A stretch of DNA of 64,000 bases from Nanobdellota archaeon. GTDB lineage: Archaea; Nanobdellota; Nanobdellia; Pacearchaeales; GW2011-AR1. The stretch covers positions 1-64,000 of the forward strand of contig JAUSIK010000013.1 of assembly GCA_030648155.1 (NCBI GenBank), given 5' to 3'. The notes below the pieces were generated by a model. It had not been told where the DNA came from, did not search any database, and saw nothing but the letters and a program-made list of their open reading frames with translations. The translations under genes and the position numbers were made by a program. This document shows positions 1 through 8,714 of this stretch, one piece after another (positions within the stretch are counted from its first letter, which is position 1; each line of letters opens with the position of its first letter).

Positions 1-4
1 ATTA

Positions 5-2746
5 ATGAAAAGAGGTTTTATTTTTGCGTTCATTTTAGTTATACTTTTGAGTTCATCTGTTTTTGCACTGGAGATTGTTGAAGGGAAGAAAAAGGTAATT
101 GGAGTGTATGCTTATTTGGATTTTAGAGAGGACCCTGATAATTTAGTTCCATTTGTTAAAGAGGATGCTGTAAATATTTTATATGGGGAAACAGGTTCTG
201 TAAGATCTTACTTTAAAGAAATGTCATTTGGGAAGGTTGATATTGTTGGTTTTGACGGCAATCCGGGAGACTTAGATGATATTTTTATTTTGCCTATTCC
301 ACTTACACAGGAAGAATGCACTTCTCTGAAATTTTTAGAAAAAGTAGTTGAAGAATTAAAAAAGAGAGGTGTTGTTGAGCATGAATTGATTATTGCAATG
401 CTTTCAGTTGAAGGAAAATGTATTTTACCTGATGGCGGTGGAGGATTTTCTATAGCCAAAGATTATGGAACTGCAGAAAATCCTTTATTAATTCGTTTTG
501 CTGTAGATTTGGCTTCTGTAGGTTTTGGAAAATTTGAATTGTCGCCTTTAAGTCATGAAGTATCTCATAGTTTGGGGATTGGACATGCAATGTTTAAAAA
601 ATGCTTATTTGCAGAAGGAGTTTCTCCTGATGATTGCAAAGATGTTATTGAACATGGTGATCCATTTGATTTAATGGGGGGAAGCAACAAACTAACTTTT
701 AGCAATGCTCGATTATTGGAATCTGTTGGATGGCTTTCCACTGAAGGAGAACATATCCTTAAGGAAATTAACAAAGAAAGTTTTGCTCAAAGTAAAACTT
801 ATACTTTAAAGCCTTTAGCAGATCCAAATCCTGGATTAAAGGCTTTAAAAATACCTCATGGATTTTATTATGACAGCAGGATTAATGTTCCTTATACAAC
901 TCATTTATATGTTGAATGGAGAAAGCAAATTGGATTAGACAATGAATTAAGTATTTTATCTGATTCAAATGTATTTGATGGAGTTTTATTGCATATTAGC
1001 GATGGTCCAGGAACTGGCTTTTTATACAGCTCTATTTTTTTCCCAATTCCAATCGATACAACTTTAGAATGTAATCCTGGTTTTTGTCCAAGAGCAAAGA
1101 AAGCAGTTTTGCCTTATGGAGAAACATATACTGATCCTAATAGCGGAACTAAAATTAAAGTTGGTTTTCCTAATGCGGATGGATTGCCTATAACAATAGA
1201 AGAATTAGGAAGAACTGATTTTGAAGCGCCTGTTATTGGTGATATGCATGTTGTTGAAAGACCTGATTCGTGCACGGAGGTTTTAGAGGTTAAACCTACT
1301 GATGAGTCTGGTATTGGAAAAGTAATATTTTATAATTGGGATTTAAACTCTAATAGGGAAACTTCAAAAAAGGTTATTGTTGAACTGACAGAATCCCCCT
1401 ATAAGTTTGAATATAATATTATAGATTATTCATATCAAGGGATATTTGTTAGAGTTTATGATAAATTTGGAAATTATGCTGATGAATTAAATATTGTTGA
1501 AGATGTTCCAAGAACAGAGAAATGCCTATCAAGTTATCCTGAAATAATTATTGAATCTCCATATTTAGATAGACCCTATAGCACTGAAGGCGAAGTTCTT
1601 AATTTTATTGATGATTTTGGAGATGGAAAAGCCAAATATTTAGACTTTAGATTTCCTACAGTTAAGGGGCCAATTCCAATTACAATAAAGGTTAAAAGTG
1701 AAGATCCTTTACATATTATTCAGGCAATTAAAAATAAGAATCGAGATTTACTTTTTAATAATGTTGGTTATCCTATAGTGGGGGGTAGGGACATAATAGG
1801 TTATATAAGTCAATATTATGATGATAAAAAAATAAAAGAATACGAGGCTGATCTAAATTTAATTCTTGGTCCAGGAGAGAATCACTTATTCGTAAAGGTC
1901 CAAAATCAACAGAATTATGCATCTTATCTAAGTATCCGCTTTCGAGTTTTGCCTTCTACATCTTTCATACGCGGAGATGCCAACAATAATGGAAATGTTG
2001 AATTAGGAGATGCCGTAAAAATCCTGGATTATTTGTATTCTGGAGGGCAAGAATTACAATGTGATGATTCTGGAGATGCTAATGATAATGGTGTTGTAGA
2101 TATTTCTGATGCCATAATTATTTTGAATTATTTGTTTAATGGAAATCCTGCTTCTTTACCCAAGCCCAATAATTTGGAAGGGGGTGATGAAACTTATGAT
2201 AAATTAAGTTGTGGACATAGTGTTTGCAGGGATAAAATGTGCGTTGTTGAATTTGGAGAAGGAAAAGATGAATGTGCGCTGGATGTGGATTGTGGATTAA
2301 CTGATGAGGAATTCAGTGAAGAATATCCTAATGGAGATAATCCTTTTGTGAAAGGAAATTTACCTTATGAAGATAGATGTGTTTATGAATCATTTTTAAG
2401 TGAGTTCGATTATAAAGCTCCAGATTATGGCCATAGTATTGACTGTAGGCAGTTTGGAAATTATATATGCAAGGGAGGAAGATGTGTTGAAAATTTAGAC
2501 TTTTGTTCAGATAGCGATGCTAATGAGCAGTATCCAGATGGAAATAATAAGTATGTTAAAGGAGAGGTTATTTATGGAGATCAGCAAGGACAATTCAAAT
2601 CAGTTGATAAATGTAATAAAGGTATTATAGAAGGGGATTGTTCTGGAACGGGCTGTTATCTTTCTGAAAGATATTGCGTTAATGAAGAATGGAAAATTAA
2701 AACATTCTCTTGTACCTGTGTAGATGGGGCATGTGTTCAAGCCTAA
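5..2746 (+). CDS. Secreted metzincin-type (M6-like) metalloprotease with C-terminal type I dockerin
   Basis: A 913-residue exported protein. A clear Sec signal peptide (MKRG followed by about 15 hydrophobic residues, ending near VFA) leads the chain. Residues about 184-194 read HEVSHSLGIGH, the extended zinc site HExxHxxGxxH, and about 30 residues later DLMGG fits the Met-turn, so a zinc endopeptidase of the M6/immune-inhibitor-A kind is the best call. After a beta-rich middle, residues about 657-717 hold two Ca-binding repeats (GDANNNG..., GDANDNG...) typical of a type I dockerin. The last 200 residues are Cys-rich repeats. Likely acts outside the cell on proteins; the dockerin implies docking to a partner, but no cohesin is visible here. 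The start lies at base 5, so upstream signals are missing. Confidence 0.85.
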   Translation: MKRGFIFAFILVILLSSSVFALEIVEGKKKVIGVYAYLDFREDPDNLVPFVKEDAVNILYGETGSVRSYFKEMSFGKVDIVGFDGNPGDLDDIFILPIPLTQEECTSLKFLEKVVEELKKRGVVEHELIIAMLSVEGKCILPDGGGGFSIAKDYGTAENPLLIRFAVDLASVGFGKFELSPLSHEVSHSLGIGHAMFKKCLFAEGVSPDDCKDVIEHGDPFDLMGGSNKLTFSNARLLESVGWLSTEGEHILKEINKESFAQSKTYTLKPLADPNPGLKALKIPHGFYYDSRINVPYTTHLYVEWRKQIGLDNELSILSDSNVFDGVLLHISDGPGTGFLYSSIFFPIPIDTTLECNPGFCPRAKKAVLPYGETYTDPNSGTKIKVGFPNADGLPITIEELGRTDFEAPVIGDMHVVERPDSCTEVLEVKPTDESGIGKVIFYNWDLNSNRETSKKVIVELTESPYKFEYNIIDYSYQGIFVRVYDKFGNYADELNIVEDVPRTEKCLSSYPEIIIESPYLDRPYSTEGEVLNFIDDFGDGKAKYLDFRFPTVKGPIPITIKVKSEDPLHIIQAIKNKNRDLLFNNVGYPIVGGRDIIGYISQYYDDKKIKEYEADLNLILGPGENHLFVKVQNQQNYASYLSIRFRVLPSTSFIRGDANNNGNVELGDAVKILDYLYSGGQELQCDDSGDANDNGVVDISDAIIILNYLFNGNPASLPKPNNLEGGDETYDKLSCGHSVCRDKMCVVEFGEGKDECALDVDCGLTDEEFSEEYPNGDNPFVKGNLPYEDRCVYESFLSEFDYKAPDYGHSIDCRQFGNYICKGGRCVENLDFCSDSDANEQYPDGNNKYVKGEVIYGDQQGQFKSVDKCNKGIIEGDCSGTGCYLSERYCVNEEWKIKTFSCTCVDGACVQA

Positions 2747-2800
2747 ATAGGGTTGGAATAAATTGCAAAAGATTAAAAGGAATAGATTTAATTTCTAAAC

Positions 2801-3355
2801 ATGAACAAAAAACTAAAAAGGATATTTATTGCGATTGATTTTCCTCAGGAAGTTACGATGGAAGTTGCAAGGATACAAGAGGTTTTGGGAACGAGGAAAT
2901 TTACTGGGAAGATGACTGAATTAGAGAATTTACATTTAACTTTGAAGTTTATTGGCGAGGTTAATGAGGGAAAAATCGAAGAGATTAGGGCTAAACTTAA
3001 GGAAATTATATTTAGTGAATTAGATGCCAGACTAGATGGAATAGGGAGTTTTAGTTTTAGAGGAAGTCCGAGAGTTGTATGGATTAAGATCGGAGGAAAG
3101 AGAATATTTGAATTGCAAAAAAAGGTTGATGAAAAAATGAGGGAGTGCGGATTTAAAACGGAGGAGAGGTTTATGAGCCACATGACTATTGCTAGGATAA
3201 AATATGTTAAGGATAAACAGGGATTTATTGATTATGTTAGGGGAATAAAAGGAAAAGAGATTAAGTTTAGTGTTAAAGAGTTTAAACTTAAGGAGAGCGA
3301 GTTGAGAACACTTGGACCTGTTTATAGGGATGTGGAAATTTATTCTTCGACTTGA
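2801..3355 (+). CDS. thpR: RNA 2',3'-cyclic phosphodiesterase (2H family)
   Basis: 184 residues, the usual length of the 2'-5' RNA ligase/ThpR family. The two HxT motifs that define the 2H phosphoesterase fold are present: HLTLKF at residue 45 and HMTIAR near residue 127. The family hydrolyses 2',3'-cyclic phosphates on RNA ends and is widespread in archaea, where it is thought to serve tRNA processing or repair. The 3' end overlaps the convergent nuclease gene by 16 bp. Confidence 0.9.
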   Translation: MNKKLKRIFIAIDFPQEVTMEVARIQEVLGTRKFTGKMTELENLHLTLKFIGEVNEGKIEEIRAKLKEIIFSELDARLDGIGSFSFRGSPRVVWIKIGGKRIFELQKKVDEKMRECGFKTEERFMSHMTIARIKYVKDKQGFIDYVRGIKGKEIKFSVKEFKLKESELRTLGPVYRDVEIYSST

Positions 3356-4008
3356 TATTCCAATTTAAGAAGGTCTAGGAATATATCTGCTTTTTTTCCC
3401 AAAAGAGATTTGATTTCATCCTCTGGAGCATTGACAATCGATTTAAGAGATTTATATTTAGAGAGAAGTTTTTTCGCAGTTACAGGACCTATTGAGGGGA
3501 AGCCTTCTATTATAAACTGGAGGGTTTTCGAATCAGACATTGGGATTTTGGATCTTAGCGATATTTCGGATTTTTTTCTCCTAGTGAGAAGAGCTATGAA
3601 TGTAGCTGTTTCTTTAGGGTCTTTTGTAAATATTAAGGGTATTCTGTGTTCAAGTGCAAGGGAAAGAATTAACCCTCGAATTGCGTTTTCGCTTAATTTA
3701 GATTCTGAAAGGTTTATATCTTGATAACTTTCTATAATTATGAGAGAACGATCATACTGTTTTAGGCTTTCTAATTGAAAGAATATCCTTTTTGTAATCA
3801 TGGAGCCGATCAGATCAATACCTGTTTTTCTTTCGATTGCTATATCTCCTATGATATAATCTGCGACTTCTAATTGGCGAAATTCTATATCTATTCCTTG
3901 CGACATAAGTTCAGAGATAACTAGGGAATTTTTCTCTCTATGATCTACTATTATTTTTACTTTAGGCTGTTCTTTTATTTTTTTATTTGAAAATATATTA
4001 TGGAACAT
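3340..4008 (-). CDS. Hef/XPF-type ERCC4 nuclease with helix-hairpin-helix
   Basis: 222 residues equal to the nuclease half of archaeal Hef. Residues 20-65 contain the XPF catalytic set: VDHRE (D22, R24, E25), GD at 54-55 and ERKTGID at 59-65, the ERKxxxD signature. A C-terminal helix-hairpin-helix follows (FPSIGPVTAKKLLSKYKSL, about residues 167-185) for DNA binding and dimerisation. The family cuts forked or flap DNA at stalled replication forks. In Euryarchaeota this domain is normally fused behind the helicase encoded here at 5173-6711; the two are separate genes on the same strand, 1.16 kb apart. It has its own ATG start. Confidence 0.88.
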   Translation of the reverse strand: MFHNIFSNKKIKEQPKVKIIVDHREKNSLVISELMSQGIDIEFRQLEVADYIIGDIAIERKTGIDLIGSMITKRIFFQLESLKQYDRSLIIIESYQDINLSESKLSENAIRGLILSLALEHRIPLIFTKDPKETATFIALLTRRKKSEISLRSKIPMSDSKTLQFIIEGFPSIGPVTAKKLLSKYKSLKSIVNAPEDEIKSLLGKKADIFLDLLKLEYQVEE

Positions 4009-4032
4009 AAATTGTTAATGGAGAGTTAATAT

Positions 4033-4467
4033 TTATATTTTGGTTGTTTTGTTATTTGCTGGAGATTTACTGAAAATTAATATTATTAGAGATATACCTA
4101 GAAAAATATAAGATATAATTGGCAAGAGCAAACTTACTAGATAGTTTTCTGGGAATAAAACGACACCATTTAATTCTTCATATAATATAGAAGGATAAAT
4201 AAAAAAGACCAAAATTAATAATGGAATAAAACCGATATTGAGAGATAAACTTATTCTACTATTAAATTCTTTTTTGATACCCGCCATTATATAAATTATC
4301 CCTATTAAAAGAGGGAGAAGTGCAAATACTAACGCCCCTATATTTATTACTTTTAATTCAAGATCCATATTATTTAATAATAGAATAAAAATCTCTAACC
4401 CGAATAATATAAAAATGACACCATATATTATATATTTTAATTTAAAGAAGGAATTATTGTCTGCCAT
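4033..4467 (-). CDS. Four-span membrane protein of unknown function
   Basis: 144 residues with four predicted membrane helices at about residues 10-30, 40-62, 72-93 and 107-132, and short charged tails. No family is recognised. It sits between the two Hef halves on the same strand, downstream of the VapC gene, with about 90 bp on that side and 24 bp before the nuclease start, so it may be co-transcribed with the nuclease. The coding assignment rests on ORF length, hydrophobic pattern and lack of a competing ORF. Confidence 0.6.
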   Translation of the reverse strand: MADNNSFFKLKYIIYGVIFILFGLEIFILLLNNMDLELKVINIGALVFALLPLLIGIIYIMAGIKKEFNSRISLSLNIGFIPLLILVFFIYPSILYEELNGVVLFPENYLVSLLLPIISYIFLGISLIILIFSKSPANNKTTKI

Positions 4468-4559
4468 GATTATTTTATAGTTTAAGGGTTTTTATATATT
4501 GGTAATATAAAAAGTCCTACATTTTATTGAAAATTTGCTAGGATAAAAGATTTTAATTC

Positions 4560-4952
4560 CTATTCTATTAATTTAAGTCCAGACTGTTTCATTCTTTCAA
4601 AATGCTTTTTATTGTATGTTAGGAGTTCTAATTCATTATCAATACAAATCGCCGCTATAAAAATATCTCTAAATTCTATATCTAAACCCTGTTTTCTTAA
4701 TTTAATTCTTATGTCGCCTGCTTTACAGGCAACTTCTTTCGTTAGATCTTTTACGTTTAACCAGGATAATAAATCTTTTATTATATTCTCTTCTTTTTCC
4801 TTTCTGCCAGACCAAAGTTCAAATATATTTATAGAAGTAGTATAGAATTCTGCGTCTAAAGCAGACATGGTTAATTTTGTTTGCTCATTATTTCTAAGGA
4901 GTTCTATTATTACATCTGAATCTAAACATATTTTTCTGACCATTTTTTCCAT
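4560..4952 (-). CDS. vapC: VapC-family PIN-domain toxin
   Basis: 130 residues with the four acidic positions of PIN-domain ribonucleases: LDSDVII near residues 10-16, INIFELW near 57-63, and DIEFRDIFIAA near 92-102, ending with LLTYNKKHF. VapC toxins cleave RNA, often tRNA. The N-terminus overlaps the end of the antitoxin gene by 31 bp, the usual VapBC arrangement. Start could be the ATG at 4952 or the in-frame ATG at 4943. The pair lies between the two separated Hef genes. Confidence 0.9.
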   Translation of the reverse strand: MEKMVRKICLDSDVIIELLRNNEQTKLTMSALDAEFYTTSINIFELWSGRKEKEENIIKDLLSWLNVKDLTKEVACKAGDIRIKLRKQGLDIEFRDIFIAAICIDNELELLTYNKKHFERMKQSGLKLIE

Positions 4953-5134
4953 CCTTTTTTAATTTCTTTAATTTCATCTACATTTATTCCACCTTTTCCT
5001 GCAAATTCCAATATTCTTTCCTTATTAGTCTTTTTTTCAATCAATCTTTTGATTACCGCAGTGTAACTATCTTTACCTTTTAATTCACTCAGTTTTTCAT
5101 AGACATCATCTGAAACATTTATCAATTTAGACAT
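4922..5134 (-). CDS. vapB: VapB-like antitoxin (ribbon-helix-helix/DUF217 type)
   Basis: 70 residues. The N-terminal part (MSKLINVSDDVYEKLSELKGKDSY..., residues 1-25) matches the short archaeal antitoxins that pair with PIN toxins: a beta strand, then two helices, then a charged tail that wraps the toxin. It overlaps the VapC gene and is first in the pair. A TATA-like ATACATATATAAATG stretch just upstream on the minus strand may be its promoter, which such antitoxins usually repress themselves. Confidence 0.85.
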   Translation of the reverse strand: MSKLINVSDDVYEKLSELKGKDSYTAVIKRLIEKKTNKERILEFAGKGGINVDEIKEIKKGWKKWSEKYV

Positions 5135-5172
5135 TTATATATCTATACGTATACATATATAAATGTTTTCGT

Positions 5173-6711
5173 TTACTCAAAATCAGAGAGCGATGGATTT
5201 TTAAGGGTTTTACTGGCTTTTAGCTCTTTTTGCACATCTTTTATTATTTGATACATCTTTTTTTCTCTTGCTGATGAGGCGTAATGAGCAGCCACATCTC
5301 TTGTATCTTTGGTTATCATAATGAAGAGTTTGCCAGGGGAGAGACGTGCTGTACGGCCTGCTCTTTGAATCTTTCTTATGGCTGAAGGAATTGGTTCATA
5401 GAATATTACTGCAGAGACTTCTGGTATGTCTAGGCCTTCTTCGCCTATTGAAGTTGCTACTAGGATATTTATTTCTGAAGATTTGAATTTTTCAATTACT
5501 TCTTTCTGTTCTTTTTGCGATAAACCTGTATCTTTCTTTTTTGCCTGACCTACAAATGTCAGAGCTTTAATAGACTCGATTTTATTGAGACGTTTTACAA
5601 TAGTAGATGCTGTCTCTCTAAATTGTGTAAATACTATTATTTTTGCTTTAGGATTTTCTTTTATTTCTGATTCGCAAATAACCGCTAATTCCTCTATTTT
5701 TGGATGCTCTATTTGTTTGGCTAGAAGATGCTGAAGAGAAATAAGGCACGCGTTGAATTCAGGGGATTTCACAAGAGATTGAACTGCTTTAGATTTTTTT
5801 TCGTTAGATTGTTTTATCATGGAATGGAAATATTCATTTAGGCCTGAAAGAGTTTGTGTTTCTAGAAGTTCAATAGCATGCGATATTTTTATTGCTTGGG
5901 CAGTCAATGATAGGGCATGCATTGCTGTGAAGTCGTTTTGGGAGGCTCGATGAAACAATTTATTTTGAAGTTTTAATAGAGTTATTTTATTTACTGGCCC
6001 AAAAATAAGAGATTTTGATTTTAGGAGATCCACATTTTTGTCATATATTCTTTTCAGCAAGACTTTGATTTCTTGAAATTCAACTGGGAAGGGAACTTCA
6101 ATTTTTTGGAATTCTCTTTCTTTTAGATAAGGCTTCACATCTTCAGAGTCTCGAGTTCGGAGTTCAATTTCTTCTATGTCTAAATGTGCACAAATCTCTT
6201 TAATTTTTTCTGCTTCTGATCCGGGGGAAGCAGTAAGGCCTAGAATATGGGGGATGGGAGATTGATTTTTATAGGATTTTACTACAGAAGTATAATCATA
6301 ATTTTTTAGGCATCGATGAGCTTCATCTATTATTAGCAAAGAGACGTCATGAAGAGAATAAAGTCCATGCTTCAAATCATTTGCAATACATTGGGGTGTT
6401 GAAAAAATTATATCGGCAGTTTGAAAAATTGATTTTCTTTTATTTGCATGAATGGATCCTGTAAAAAGTTGAAGATCTGCGTAAAGCTCCGGCAGTTGAG
6501 ACTGGAATGACTGCAAATGCTGTTCTACTAGCGGACGGGTTGGGGCAAGCATAAGAATTTTCTTTGTTGGATGTTTTTGTATTTTATCTATTGAAAGCAT
6601 GAGGGCTATTAGAGTTTTTCCTAAACCGGTTGGAAGAACAACTAAAGTGTTTGCATTTTTTGCAGTTTCTACAATTGATTTTTGATAGTCTCGCGGGGAT
6701 AAATTTAGCAT
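5173..6711 (-). CDS. Hef-type SF2 DNA helicase (stand-alone)
   Basis: 512 residues. Helicase motifs in order: Q-like RDYQ at 7-10, Walker A LPTGLGKT (26-33), motif Ia APTRPL, motif II DEAHR near 130, motif III LTASPG, then the second RecA lobe with VFTQFRETA, ATSIGEEGLDI and QRAGRTAR. This is the FANCM/Hef/MPH1 pattern, including the helical insert between lobes. It remodels forks and branched DNA. The chain ends where the Pyrococcus-type Hef would continue into its nuclease; that nuclease is encoded separately at 3340-4008. Confidence 0.9.
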   Translation of the reverse strand: MLNLSPRDYQKSIVETAKNANTLVVLPTGLGKTLIALMLSIDKIQKHPTKKILMLAPTRPLVEQHLQSFQSQLPELYADLQLFTGSIHANKRKSIFQTADIIFSTPQCIANDLKHGLYSLHDVSLLIIDEAHRCLKNYDYTSVVKSYKNQSPIPHILGLTASPGSEAEKIKEICAHLDIEEIELRTRDSEDVKPYLKEREFQKIEVPFPVEFQEIKVLLKRIYDKNVDLLKSKSLIFGPVNKITLLKLQNKLFHRASQNDFTAMHALSLTAQAIKISHAIELLETQTLSGLNEYFHSMIKQSNEKKSKAVQSLVKSPEFNACLISLQHLLAKQIEHPKIEELAVICESEIKENPKAKIIVFTQFRETASTIVKRLNKIESIKALTFVGQAKKKDTGLSQKEQKEVIEKFKSSEINILVATSIGEEGLDIPEVSAVIFYEPIPSAIRKIQRAGRTARLSPGKLFIMITKDTRDVAAHYASSAREKKMYQIIKDVQKELKASKTLKNPSLSDFE

Positions 6712-6767
6712 TATAATTCAATAATGGACAAGATTTTATAGTTTTGCGTTGAAAATACTATTCTATA

Positions 6768-6855
6768 GAGAAGTTTGCAATATTCAGTCATAACAATCTT
6801 CTCTAACAAGAAATTTGAAAATTCTTCTCAAAATTTGGAATTATTCAAATTTCTC
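6768..6855. mobile_element. MITE-like 88-bp element, copy 1
   Basis: Copy of an 88-bp sequence also found at 16805-16892, no indels and 5 mismatches. Its ends are imperfect inverted repeats (GAGAAGTTTGCAATATTC versus GAGAAATTTGAATAATTC) and a second inverted pair, AGAAATTTGAA/TTCAAATTTCT, lies inside. It is bracketed by TATA on both sides, a probable 4-bp target duplication. It supplies the last codons and stop of the gene at 6841-7146. Confidence 0.7.
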
Positions 6856-7146
6856 TATACTAAATACTTCTCTGTATCCTTCGTCTACAAGATCCATATA
6901 TCCTTTCATTGATTCTGCTAGCTCCTTATTAGTACTAAGCATTTTTGCCATATTCATGTAATTGTTAAGATCTTCGACTTCACTTTCAATAATTACTGTC
7001 CAAAAGGTCGATACGGAATCTGTAAGGATTCTTGTTTTTTTTGTAATACCGCTTGATTCGAAATGAGGCGCCGATTTTTTGAATATTTCTACGAGTGCTT
7101 TTGCCTTACCTGGTTTCGCGTGAAATACGTTTCTTACAAGGAACAT
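6841..7146 (-). CDS. Small dimeric alpha/beta-barrel-like protein
   Basis: 101 residues. The pattern starting MFLVRNVFHAKPGKAKALVEIFK, then an internal ILTDSVSTFWTVIIESEVEDL strand-helix unit, resembles ferredoxin-like dimeric barrels (ABM/NIPSNAP-type small proteins). Substrate and role are unknown. The last few codons (EKFE-stop) come from the inserted 88-bp repeat, so the original C-terminus may have differed. No operon partner: the next genes lie in other orientations. Confidence 0.6.
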   Translation of the reverse strand: MFLVRNVFHAKPGKAKALVEIFKKSAPHFESSGITKKTRILTDSVSTFWTVIIESEVEDLNNYMNMAKMLSTNKELAESMKGYMDLVDEGYREVFSIEKFE

Positions 7147-7330
7147 AATATTTGTAATTCAAGCTAATATATATAGTTTTTGATTTAGATTCATTAAATG
7201 TATTAAACTAGGGAGTTCAAATTGAAATATTAATTATATAGGATTTTGAACATTAATATATGTTTGGTTTTTAAAATAGGGATTTCAATGCAAATTAATT
7301 TTTATACTTGGTTTTTTACAGCTTATTTTA

Positions 7331-7612
7331 ATGGATGAAAGAAAAATTGAAGCGATATTAAAAAGCTATATTGAAGGTTATAATTCTTTAGGGTTTAGCG
7401 GTGTTTACGGTTTGCGAGATAGGATGGAACGGAATGGAGATAATGAAGAAAGAGTTTTAGGCCATTTAATTACTGGAATACTAGAAAAAAATTTAGGGGG
7501 AAAAACATCTGTTGGAAGATTGTATAACATCGATGAAGAGGCATGTAGAAATATATTAAATGAAATAAGAAATTACACTATTGTAGACAAAAGGGAAAGT
7601 GAAAACGCTTAA
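7331..7612 (+). CDS. Hypothetical protein, 93 residues
   Basis: Not recognised. A soluble, mainly helical, charged protein (about residues 1-20 and 40-60 look helical). A TATA-like TTTTTATAC lies about 27 nt before the ATG, consistent with a leaderless transcript and supporting this start. Its last four bases overlap the convergent membrane-protease gene. Confidence 0.55.
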   Translation: MDERKIEAILKSYIEGYNSLGFSGVYGLRDRMERNGDNEERVLGHLITGILEKNLGGKTSVGRLYNIDEEACRNILNEIRNYTIVDKRESENA

Positions 7613-8253
7613 ACAGTTATTATTGAAAGTATAACTGCAACCGAGGTAATTGTTGCTAAGACTGACCAAAGTATTCTTGATCCAAAAAAGATTTGCGCTC
7701 CGTCTAATTTTGAGAGAGGAAGAAGATTCCAAAATGCATAATAGACTGACAATTTAGCAAAATACTCTAGATTGATTTGTGGAAAAAGATATGCGAAAGA
7801 AGCTAGGATTAAAAGGGCGATGGTGCTTGCTCCCCCAATCAAGGCATGATGCCAATCTGTAATTTCTTTAAAACTATAGAAACCGAAACGCTTTGAAGAG
7901 CGATATTTTAAGGCTCTGGCTTCATAGGTTAATAGGGCTGAAAATTTTACTTGGCCAAGTGTTACAATCGAAATTAATAAAGGAATTATTAATCCTGCTG
8001 GAACTGGTTTTTTGAAATGCTGTGATTTTTTTAAACCATAAGCAGAGGTATGCCAGATTTCATGCTCTATATCTGCATCGAGAAGATATGCTACAAATTT
8101 TTTAGACATGACTGCGACAACGATTATTATTGTTGAAAAAGCAAATGCATATATTAACTGATTCCATTGAGATTTTATTGCAAATTGCAAGCCTGCAACA
8201 AGAGTTAATAGAACTACGGCCAATGCAATATGGCTTATTTCTCGAGGTTTCAT
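7609..8253 (-). CDS. Site-2-protease-like (M50) membrane metalloprotease, divergent
   Basis: 214 residues with five to six hydrophobic helices. EHEIWH near residues 62-67 supplies HExxH, and NLLPLSKLDGAQIFFGS near residues 179-195 matches the second M50 motif (NxxPxxxLDG), in which the Asp is the third zinc ligand. Both are in the right order and spacing for an S2P-type intramembrane protease, though the PDZ domain is absent. Substrate unknown. It may be a minimal archaeal version, as found in other small archaea. Confidence 0.72.
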   Translation of the reverse strand: MKPREISHIALAVVLLTLVAGLQFAIKSQWNQLIYAFAFSTIIIVVAVMSKKFVAYLLDADIEHEIWHTSAYGLKKSQHFKKPVPAGLIIPLLISIVTLGQVKFSALLTYEARALKYRSSKRFGFYSFKEITDWHHALIGGASTIALLILASFAYLFPQINLEYFAKLSVYYAFWNLLPLSKLDGAQIFFGSRILWSVLATITSVAVILSIITV

Positions 8254-8366
8254 AGAGTATTACTGCAGACGGTTCTTATAAACATTATGCTGATAGGTGT
8301 TTTGTTTATTTGACGTATATGTTTTGCAAACAAAAACTATAAATACCCTTCAACATAAGAAAGTTT

Positions 8367-8666
8367 ATGTTGAGAATAAAAAATGTTACCGAGATACTTG
8401 GGAAGCATGTTTACACTTCTGAAGGAGATTATTTTGGACAGATAGAGGAAGTCAATTTAGTAGATAATAAGATTGATGGGTGGAAAATTAGAATTGGAAA
8501 TAGTTTTATGAGTATGTTTGGGGGAGCTAGAGGTGTTGTTGTACCTCACCAGTTTGTTAAAGCAATTGGAGATGTTTTTATTATAAATAAGGCATCTTTG
8601 CCCGATAGGGGCGAGAGTTTTGTTGTTGAGGGTGCTGAATCTGCAGGGACAATTAGCGGAATTTAA
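8367..8666 (+). CDS. PRC-barrel domain protein
   Basis: 99 residues. Pattern MLRIKNVTEILGKHVYTSEGDYFGQIEEVNLV... with a beta-rich core fits the PRC-barrel fold, in archaea linked to RNA metabolism and to cell-division proteins. A TATA box (ACTATAAATA, 8336-8345) lies about 27 nt upstream of the ATG, so it is probably leaderless. It precedes the three paralogous membrane proteins but has its own promoter. Confidence 0.8.
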   Translation: MLRIKNVTEILGKHVYTSEGDYFGQIEEVNLVDNKIDGWKIRIGNSFMSMFGGARGVVVPHQFVKAIGDVFIINKASLPDRGESFVVEGAESAGTISGI

Positions 8667-8714
8667 TTTTTTTGAAAAGTGAAGATTTATATATCTTAGA
8701 GATTAATTTTGTTT

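Noticed and set aside
6768..6855. C/D-box small RNA in the 88-bp repeat
   Set aside because: No RUGAUGA and CUGA boxes on either strand; terminal repeats and target duplications favour a MITE.
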